A stretch of 11,287 nucleotides of DNA from an uncultured Bacillota bacterium (GTDB taxonomy: Bacteria; Bacillota; Clostridia; Peptostreptococcales; Anaerovoracaceae). The DNA lies in assembly GCA_949287115.1 (NCBI GenBank), contig CASEFF010000246.1, positions 1 to 11,287 of the forward strand, in the 5' to 3' direction. Shown here piece after piece: positions 5,818-11,287 of this stretch. The first letter of the stretch is position 1. Each line of letters opens with the position of its first letter. The notes under the pieces were generated by a model. That model saw only the letters and a program-made list of their open reading frames with translations. It was not told the DNA's origin and ran no database searches. The position numbers were made by a program, and so were the translations under genes.

Positions 5818-7215
5818 ATGCTGAGACACAGAAACATAGACAGGATATGCATAGGGGCGGCTGTGGCCGCCCTTGTCGTTACTGCGGCGTTTGCTCTTTG
5901 GGGAGATGATATCGGTATCAGGAGAAGTTCGGCGGAGCCGGGTTATGTGTCGCGTCTGTTCGATGAGGACGTGGTCCACAGCATAGATCTGCAGGTGGAC
6001 GACTGGGATGGTTTTATCGAAGACGCACATGAAGAGGAGTATGTCCCGTGTGACGTGGTGATAGACGGAGAAAAATGCGGCAATGTGGGATTGAGAGCAA
6101 AAGGGAACAATTCTCTGAATCTTGTAAACGAGTACGGTCTTAAAAGATACAGCCTGAAACTGGAATTCGATCATTTTTCGGACGGGAAGACGTACTACGG
6201 TCTTGATAAGCTGTCGCTCGATGCGGCATTTCAGGACAACAGCTACATGAAGAATTTCATAGCATACGATATGATGGAAAAGATGGGTGTGCCGGCTCCC
6301 CTGACAAGTTACGCGTGGGTGACGGTCAACGGTGAAGACTGGGGACTGTTTCTTGCTGTCGAGGAGCCTGAAGAGGCCTTTGTGAGCAGAGTATACGGGC
6401 GGGATCACGGCGTGCTGTACAAGCCGGATTATAAATATCTGGAAGATGAGAACGCGGACGTGGCACTGCGATATACCGATGACAGATTTGAAAGTTACGA
6501 CAATATATTCAGAAATGCCAGATACGACATATCGGATGCGGATAAAACGCGTCTGATAGAAGCCATAAAAAAGCTTTCGTATGAAGACCCGGGTGAAGCG
6601 GTGGATGTGGACGGGGCGTTGAGGTATTTTGTGGTGCAGACGTTCGTCGTCAATCTGGACAGTTATCTGGGACCGACGGGACATAATTACTTCCTGTATG
6701 AAAAAGACGGCCGTATGACGATATTACCGTGGGATTACAATCTGGCATTCGCCACTTATTCGCTGGGGATGCCGGATCCGATAAACGATGCGGAGCTTTA
6801 TATAAACTATCCGATAGATACGCCGTACAGCGGTGAGGTAATGATGGAACGGCCTCTGTTCCACAATGTTATGCATGTAGATGAATATCATGACAGGTAC
6901 CACATGTATTACGATATGTTCATAGCGGAGTATTTTGAAAGCGGATATTTTGAAAAGATGACAGAGGATACCGTGAACATGATATCGCCGTACGTGAAAC
7001 GCGATCCGACGGCATTCTGCTCATACGAGGATTTCAGGATCGGAGCGGGAACGATAAGAAAATTCTGCACGCTGAGAGCCGAGAGTGTCAGAAAGCAACT
7101 GGAAGGAGAGATTCCTGCCACCATACGGGGACAGTCTATGGACAGAAGCGGTTTTGTGGATGCCCGGGATGTGTGGCTGCCGGATATGGGAGAGATGGAG
7201 GATCTCGTAAGATAA
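5818..7215 (+). CDS. CotH-type kinase family protein, membrane anchored
   Basis: Protein of 465 residues of the CotH family, atypical protein kinases first known from Bacillus spores, where CotH phosphorylates coat proteins CotB and CotG. Residues 11-28 form one hydrophobic helix, a signal anchor, so the enzyme should face outside. Family motifs in order: an early IDLQVDDWDGF segment; GLRAKGNNS with Lys95; KLSLDAAFQDNSYMKNF; GVPAP; WGLFLAVEEPEEAF; GVLYKPDY; and LPWDYNLAF with Asp306 and Asn308, the likely metal-binding catalytic motif. The ATG lies 4 bases after the DUF4956 stop, with GGGGTGAT overlapping the junction, so it is the last gene of a coupled operon. CotH proteins occur in many non-spore contexts, so this gene alone does not imply a spore role. 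Its substrate is unknown; the Ser-rich tails encoded upstream are candidates. Confidence 0.87.
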   Translation: MLRHRNIDRICIGAAVAALVVTAAFALWGDDIGIRRSSAEPGYVSRLFDEDVVHSIDLQVDDWDGFIEDAHEEEYVPCDVVIDGEKCGNVGLRAKGNNSLNLVNEYGLKRYSLKLEFDHFSDGKTYYGLDKLSLDAAFQDNSYMKNFIAYDMMEKMGVPAPLTSYAWVTVNGEDWGLFLAVEEPEEAFVSRVYGRDHGVLYKPDYKYLEDENADVALRYTDDRFESYDNIFRNARYDISDADKTRLIEAIKKLSYEDPGEAVDVDGALRYFVVQTFVVNLDSYLGPTGHNYFLYEKDGRMTILPWDYNLAFATYSLGMPDPINDAELYINYPIDTPYSGEVMMERPLFHNVMHVDEYHDRYHMYYDMFIAEYFESGYFEKMTEDTVNMISPYVKRDPTAFCSYEDFRIGAGTIRKFCTLRAESVRKQLEGEIPATIRGQSMDRSGFVDARDVWLPDMGEMEDLVR

Positions 7216-7296
7216 TAATATCAGATAAAACGGCGTACCGCTCTGTGACAGCAAAAAAGTAAATGCAGCAGCCCATACAAGAAACCTCTAAAACCA

Positions 7297-7325
7297 TTGA
7301 CTTTTCAACGTTTTTGCGGTATAAT
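7297..7325 (+). promoter_or_regulatory. Housekeeping (SigA-type) promoter of the glucosaminidase operon
   Basis: TTGACT (7297-7302), a 17-base spacer and TATAAT (7320-7325): an almost perfect vegetative promoter. It lies 68 bases before the ATG at 7393. It starts a unit separate from the SigI-linked genes. The 7216-7392 gap shows no clear terminator for the CotH operon, so some read-through is possible. Confidence 0.9.
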
Positions 7326-7392
7326 GACTCTACAATATGCGCAAAAAAGACATGAAATAGAGAGAAAAAACATGGTGAACAAGGAGGGGATT

Positions 7393-9684
7393 ATGTCAAC
7401 ATACGAAATGGCGAAAGGAAAGCGGGCAGCAGCCGTTTTCATAGCGCTCATCATGGCCTTGTCGGTCTTCGCCGCCATGCCGCTCGCGGATAGCGGCAAG
7501 GTGTATGCGACAGGCGAAACCGCTGAAGTTACAACGGCTGTGCTGAACGTAAGGTCGGGAGCGGGAACGAATCATTCCAAGATCGGAACGTTGACGAAAG
7601 GCAAGACTTTCGTGGTGAAGGGTTCGGCAAAAGACTCGTCGGGGACGCTTTGGTACAAGCTTACATACGGTTCGAAGGCCGGTTATGTATCCTCGAAATA
7701 TGTTAACATAAAACAAAATACTGTAACCAAAGTGTCCAACACCCAGGGAAAGGTAAACACCAAATCAGACCCGCTTCTTGTGAGGAGCGGCCCGGGAACG
7801 AGCTACAAAAGTATAGGTTCTCTGGCAAAAGGCAAGACTTTCACCATCAAGGGAAAGGTGCAGGACATATCGGGAACGTGGTGGTATACGCTGTCATATA
7901 ACGGAAAGACCGGATACGTATCGTCGAAGTACGTGAAGACGTCATCCACTTCTTCGGGCGTGACTTCGGTGAGCAATACGACGGGTACCGTGACCGCCAG
8001 CGACGGGCTTAACGTAAGGAGCGGTCCGGGAACAAAGTACAGCAGGATAGGCGGTCTCGACAAAGGCAAGACCTTCACCATAACGGGCAAGGCACAGGAC
8101 AGCTCGGGAACGTGGTGGTACAGGCTGACATTCAGCGGGAAGACGGGATATGTGTCGTCCCAGTATGTAAAGACCAAGACCAGCGGAGGAGCCACGGAGG
8201 AAGTCCAGAAGGCGACGGGAAAGGTAAACACCAAGTCAGACCCGCTTCTTGTGAGGAGCGGTCCGGGAACCAATTACGGCACCATAGGTTCCATGGCAAA
8301 GGGCAAGACCTTCACCATAATCGGCAACGCCAGGGACAAATCGGGCAACACATGGTACAAGCTGACATATAACGGAAGGCTCGGCTATGTATCGGGAGCC
8401 TACGTCAAGGTGACCCAGAGCAGCAGTTCCGGCAGTTCTTCCGGAAGCGATGAAAGCACAGGAGGTACCACGGGATCCGAAAACAGCAAACCGGTGACGT
8501 TCCAGATGGGAACGGTGACTGCCAATGACGGACTCAATGTAAGGAAAGGTCCGGGGACAAACTACGGCAGGATAACGACGCTGCCTAAGGGCACGACGCT
8601 GGAGATAACCGGCTCGAAGAAGGACAGCAAGGGTAAGGTATGGTATACATACAAGTACAGTTCCAGCCAGACCGGATATATATGTTCGGACTACGTCAAG
8701 GTAAAGACGGTGACGTCGGACAGCGATTTTGAGGCGTACATGACGGCTCAGGGCTTTCCGGAAAGTTACAAGCCGGGGCTGAGGATACTGCATGCATCCC
8801 ATCCTCAGTGGGTGTTCAAGGCATATAACGTAGGTTATTCGTGGTCAAAGGCCATATCAAAGGAAACGGCAAAAGTATCCACAAACCTTGTCAGCGCATC
8901 TTCTCCTGTATCCTACAGATCGACGAAGCCGGGATCGTACAATTCCTCCACGAAGACGTGGTCGAAGTTCGACGGCGGATGGTATGCGGCAAGCGATACG
9001 GTGGTGAAGTACTACATGGACCCGAGGAATTTCCTCAACGAGAGCGGCATATATCAGTTCATGACTCACAAGTATGACAGCGGCTCTCAGAGTGCGGATA
9101 CGGTGGCGGCAGTCATAAAGGGCTCCTTCATGCAGAGCAAGAATCCGGGAGGAGGCTACAGCTCATATTCCACGCTGATAAATGCGGCAGGAAAGAAGAC
9201 AGGCGTCAACCCTAACGTGCTGGCTGCCATGATAATACAGGAACAGGGCTGGAGCGGCAGCAGTCTCGTATCGGGAACGTATCCGGGCTATCAGGGCTAC
9301 TACAACTTCTTCAATATAGGAGCCCATACGACAAGCTCAATGAACGCCGTACAGAGAGGTCTCTGGTACGCAAAGGGATCGGGAACAGGCGCCACAAGCT
9401 ACTCAAGACCGTGGAACACGCCGTACAAATCCATAGAAGGCGGAGCCAGGTTCTATTCGGGAGAATACGTCTCCAACAATCAGGACACCTACTATACGAA
9501 GAAGTTCAACGTGAAGAACGGTATAAACAGCGTGGGAACGCACCAGTACATGACGAACGTTGCAGGAGCGGCAAGCGAAGGCAGCATAGTCAAGAGAGCA
9601 TACAGCAGCAACGACAATTACCCTGTCATATTCGAGATACCTGTATATAGCGGTATGCCGTCAAGCGCATGCCAGCTGCCATAA
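7393..9684 (+). CDS. Secreted N-acetylglucosaminidase with five SH3 repeats
   Basis: Predicted cell-wall hydrolase of 763 residues that should cut N-acetylglucosamine bonds in peptidoglycan. Residues 1-39 are a signal peptide (cleavage after VYA). Five bacterial SH3 domains follow at about 46-105, 119-182, 198-260, 276-339 and 373-436, each with LNVRSGPGT or LLVRSGPGT at the front and GYVSSKYVK or similar at the end; they likely bind the wall. Ser/Gly linkers separate the last ones. Residues 443-763 are a glucosaminidase domain of LytD/GH73 type, with AAMIIQEQGW containing Glu617, the likely catalytic acid, then GTYPGYQGYYNFFNIGAH. The ATG is chosen for AAGGAGGGG at 7381-7389; the upstream in-frame ATG at 7372 lacks such a site. 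A 41-base gap leads to the next gene, so the two are probably cotranscribed. Confidence 0.92.
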   Translation: MSTYEMAKGKRAAAVFIALIMALSVFAAMPLADSGKVYATGETAEVTTAVLNVRSGAGTNHSKIGTLTKGKTFVVKGSAKDSSGTLWYKLTYGSKAGYVSSKYVNIKQNTVTKVSNTQGKVNTKSDPLLVRSGPGTSYKSIGSLAKGKTFTIKGKVQDISGTWWYTLSYNGKTGYVSSKYVKTSSTSSGVTSVSNTTGTVTASDGLNVRSGPGTKYSRIGGLDKGKTFTITGKAQDSSGTWWYRLTFSGKTGYVSSQYVKTKTSGGATEEVQKATGKVNTKSDPLLVRSGPGTNYGTIGSMAKGKTFTIIGNARDKSGNTWYKLTYNGRLGYVSGAYVKVTQSSSSGSSSGSDESTGGTTGSENSKPVTFQMGTVTANDGLNVRKGPGTNYGRITTLPKGTTLEITGSKKDSKGKVWYTYKYSSSQTGYICSDYVKVKTVTSDSDFEAYMTAQGFPESYKPGLRILHASHPQWVFKAYNVGYSWSKAISKETAKVSTNLVSASSPVSYRSTKPGSYNSSTKTWSKFDGGWYAASDTVVKYYMDPRNFLNESGIYQFMTHKYDSGSQSADTVAAVIKGSFMQSKNPGGGYSSYSTLINAAGKKTGVNPNVLAAMIIQEQGWSGSSLVSGTYPGYQGYYNFFNIGAHTTSSMNAVQRGLWYAKGSGTGATSYSRPWNTPYKSIEGGARFYSGEYVSNNQDTYYTKKFNVKNGINSVGTHQYMTNVAGAASEGSIVKRAYSSNDNYPVIFEIPVYSGMPSSACQLP
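7749..8270 (+). repeat. Internal duplication of a two-SH3 unit
   Basis: The stretch starting at 7749 recurs at 8220, an offset of 471 bases (157 codons). About 50 bases at the front of the two copies, encoding KVNTKSDPLLVRSGPGT, differ at only two positions. SH3 domains 2 and 4 match each other best, and domains 3 and 5 share GTVTASDGLNVR or GTVTANDGLNVR. This points to recent duplication of a domain pair. Confidence 0.8.
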
Positions 9685-9725
9685 GGCGATGTATGTGAGA
9701 CAGACAGGAGATAGAAGAGGGGTCG

Positions 9726-10649
9726 ATGATGACACATTGTAAGGAAAGAGAAACACTGGCGGAGCGGATACTGAGAAAGGCGATCGTGGCGGTCGTCGTA
9801 CTGGCTCTGCTGATACCGGTAATGACGCCGCAGGTCTTCGCGGCGTCAACGGTAACCATAAACGGCGGAGATGATGTATCGGGAGGCGATACGTTCACCG
9901 TGGAGGTGACATTCGGAGGCGGTAATATAGGGCGTGTCGACGGCGCCATGACATACGATACCGATATGCTGACATATATATCGGGAGGCAGCAGCACGGG
10001 AAATTCGGGATACATCCAGCTCAGCAACGGAAGTACGGACGGCAGCGTGACGTTCAGCATAGAATTTCAGGCGCTGACCGACGGGGAGACGACGCTGGAA
10101 GTAACGACCAACGAGATGTACGATCTCGACGAGGCATATATCAATGAGACGCCTTCCGCATCGAAGACAATAACCATAGCCGGCAGCGCAGCTTCGGAAG
10201 AAGTGATAGAGCAGACGGAGTCACCCGAACAGCCGGTAGAAGAAACGGAGCTTAAGGGTGTGGACGAAAAACCGGAGGAAGAAGAGGAAGACGGTACGAC
10301 GCTGCTGATGGTCATCGCCATAGCCGTACCTGTCATACTGATAATAATCATAGCCGTCGTTCTTGCTAAGAAAAAGCGCGGCAGGAACGAGCCTCCTGCA
10401 GGCGGCGACGGTAATGACGGATACGACGATGGCGGATATGATGATGGATATGATAACAGTGCCGGGCCGGATTCGTACCGTGATCGGGGAGACGTTAGTC
10501 CGCAGCCGGCGCAGGATGAGGGCATCAAAGCCGACAGAGCCGAAAGGATGAACAGAAGGAAAAAGAACCCAGCAGTAAAGACGAGAGCTTCCGAGGAGAC
10601 CGAAAACTGGTCCGACTGGAACGGCTTCGATGATCATGATCTGAGATAA
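9726..10649 (+). CDS. Membrane-anchored protein with cohesin-like domain
   Basis: Protein of 307 residues with a signal peptide (cleavage near 39-40, after VFA) and an all-beta domain at about 41-150. Features such as GGDTFTVEVTFGGGNIGRVDGAM and LTYISGG resemble cohesins, the dockerin-binding modules of cellulosomes. A Glu/Pro-rich linker (about 153-190) leads to one transmembrane helix (193-214, ending in KKKRGR), followed by a tail of about 90 residues. By the positive-inside rule the cohesin-like domain faces out and the tail, rich in Asp-Gly-Tyr (GYDDGGYDDGYD), lies in the cytoplasm. No sortase motif is seen. ATG 9726 or 9729 may be the start, with AGAGGGG just before. It follows the glucosaminidase by 41 bases. 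The cohesin assignment is from pattern alone; a related CBM-type beta sandwich is possible. No dockerin was seen in the window. Confidence 0.72.
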   Translation: MMTHCKERETLAERILRKAIVAVVVLALLIPVMTPQVFAASTVTINGGDDVSGGDTFTVEVTFGGGNIGRVDGAMTYDTDMLTYISGGSSTGNSGYIQLSNGSTDGSVTFSIEFQALTDGETTLEVTTNEMYDLDEAYINETPSASKTITIAGSAASEEVIEQTESPEQPVEETELKGVDEKPEEEEEDGTTLLMVIAIAVPVILIIIIAVVLAKKKRGRNEPPAGGDGNDGYDDGGYDDGYDNSAGPDSYRDRGDVSPQPAQDEGIKADRAERMNRRKKNPAVKTRASEETENWSDWNGFDDHDLR

Positions 10650-10655
10650 TGATGG

Positions 10656-10708
10656 AAAGCCCCGCTGCAGCGCGCATGATTCTGAGCGCGTGATGCAGCG
10701 GGGCTTTT
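10656..10708 (+). terminator. Strong hairpin terminator between convergent genes
   Basis: AAAGCCCCGCTGCA (10656-10669) pairs with TGCAGCGGGGCTTT (10694-10707). An inner CGCGC/GCGCG stem extends it, with a small bulge on one side. CTTTT follows the plus strand. On the minus strand the same hairpin ends in CTTTCC, so it may also stop transcription from the aminopeptidase gene, less efficiently. Confidence 0.85.
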
Positions 10709-10711
10709 GCA

Positions 10712-10729
10712 GTGCGCCCGGCGGCGCAC
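10712..10729. repeat. Short GC-rich inverted repeat
   Basis: GTGCGCC (10712-10718) and GGCGCAC (10723-10729) form a 7-bp stem with a 4-base loop, between the terminator and the end of the minus-strand gene. No T-run follows on either strand, so it is not a terminator alone. It may add structure to the 3' ends of both converging transcripts. Confidence 0.5.
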
Positions 10730-10762
10730 GTTTCTAACAGCGGACAAATAGTACGCAAAAGC

Positions 10763-11287
10763 CTATTTGAGGTTTTCCGGATTGAGGCACTGCAGCTCGG
10801 GCAGCGTGAACAGACCGTCCTTTCTTATGAGCTTTCCGTCGAAGTAGATTTCGCCGCCGCCGTACTCCGGCCTCTGTATCATCACGAGATCCCAGTGGAC
10901 GGCAGACTTGTTGCCGTTGGGAGCATCCTCGTATGAGGCTCCCGGCGTCAGGTGGAAGCTGCCTGCGATCTTTTCATCGAACAGAGTATCCTTCATCGGG
11001 TGCAGTATGTACGGATTGACGCCGAGGGCGAACTCGCCGAAGAACCTTGCGCCTTCGTCCGTGTCGAGGAGCCCGTTTATCCTGGCATCATCGTTGGCTG
11101 TCGCCTTTACGATCCTGCCGTCCTTTATCTCGAAGACGATGTTCTCAAAGGTGAAGCCTTGCTCCTCGGACGGTGTGTTGTACGATATGATGCCGTTCAT
11201 GGATTCGCGGACAGGCGCCGTGTAAACCTCGCCGTCAGGTATGTTGCATTTGCCGTCGCACTTTATGGCCGGTATGCCCTTTATGGA
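10763..11287 (-). CDS. Aminopeptidase, peptidase family M29 (C-terminal part)
   Basis: C-terminal 174 residues of a cytoplasmic metallo-aminopeptidase of family M29 (thermophilic aminopeptidase T / AmpS type), which removes N-terminal amino acids from peptides. The reading frame is open to the right edge, so the gene starts outside the window. All five metal-ligand motifs fall within this part: Glu in KCNIPDGEVYTAP, Glu in RFFGEFALG, His in GSFHLTPG, and His and Asp in SAVHWDLVM. The family-typical C terminus EIYFDGKLIRKDG then NPENLK ends at TAG. It is convergent with the cohesin-like gene, with the terminator between them. It has no visible link to the rest of the window. The family call is near certain. 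Confidence 0.94.
   Translation of the reverse strand, partial: SIKGIPAIKCDGKCNIPDGEVYTAPVRESMNGIISYNTPSEEQGFTFENIVFEIKDGRIVKATANDDARINGLLDTDEGARFFGEFALGVNPYILHPMKDTLFDEKIAGSFHLTPGASYEDAPNGNKSAVHWDLVMIQRPEYGGGEIYFDGKLIRKDGLFTLPELQCLNPENLK

Noticed and set aside
5818..7215. Sporulation locus because of CotH
   Set aside because: No other spore coat or sporulation gene is present. CotH-type kinases are widespread outside spores, especially next to VTC and DUF4956 genes.
7297..7392. Earlier start for the glucosaminidase at TTG 7297 or ATG 7372
   Set aside because: TTG 7297 is the -35 box of the promoter, so it would not be in the transcript. ATG 7372 lacks a ribosome site, while ATG 7393 has an excellent one and begins a normal signal peptide.
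9726..10649. Cellulosome scaffold gene
   Set aside because: Only one cohesin-like domain, no carbohydrate-binding module, no dockerin and no cellulase nearby.

Overview
The window looks like chromosome from an anaerobic, low-to-medium GC member of class Clostridia. The reasons are the gene families (NhaC-type antiporter, SigI/RsgI pair, a VTC/DUF4956/CotH cluster, SH3-repeat glucosaminidase, M29 aminopeptidase), strong Shine-Dalgarno sites, TTG and GTG starts, and heavy use of ATA for Ile and AGA/AGG for Arg. I cannot fix a genus. No rRNA, tRNA, CRISPR array, insertion sequence or phage gene was seen.

Layout. (1) 50-1549 (+): NhaC-type Na+/H+ antiporter, closed by an intrinsic terminator at 1640-1669. 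(2) 1834-3470 (+): a sigma factor of the SigI family and, overlapping it by 4 bases, its membrane anti-sigma factor RsgI. The RsgI outer part carries the Asn-Pro self-cleavage motif and ends in a Ser-Gly-Tyr-Asp repeat tail instead of the sugar-binding domain known from cellulolytic clostridia. (3) 3598-7215 (+): four tightly packed genes: a lipoprotein that is a stand-alone copy of the RsgI outer domain with a similar repeat tail, a VTC-type polyphosphate polymerase, a DUF4956 membrane protein, and a membrane-anchored CotH-type kinase. (4) 7393-10649 (+): a secreted five-SH3 N-acetylglucosaminidase behind a near-perfect housekeeping promoter, then a membrane-anchored protein with a cohesin-like domain, closed by a strong hairpin terminator. 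(5) 10763 to the right edge (-): the C-terminal part of an M29 aminopeptidase, convergent with the rest.

How it may work together. Two nearly matching SigI-like promoter candidates, each with the 7-mer CGACCCC, 19 bases, then CGAA or CGTA, lie in front of sigI-rsgI and in front of the lipoprotein-VTC-DUF4956-CotH group. The simplest reading is a self-contained regulon. RsgI would sense an envelope signal and release SigI. SigI would then switch on its own operon and a neighbouring envelope module that probably makes and handles polyphosphate and phosphorylates outside targets. The lipoprotein copy of the RsgI sensor domain would be both a product of the circuit and a possible modulator of it. 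The family calls are well supported by sequence; the circuit and the substrates are inference.
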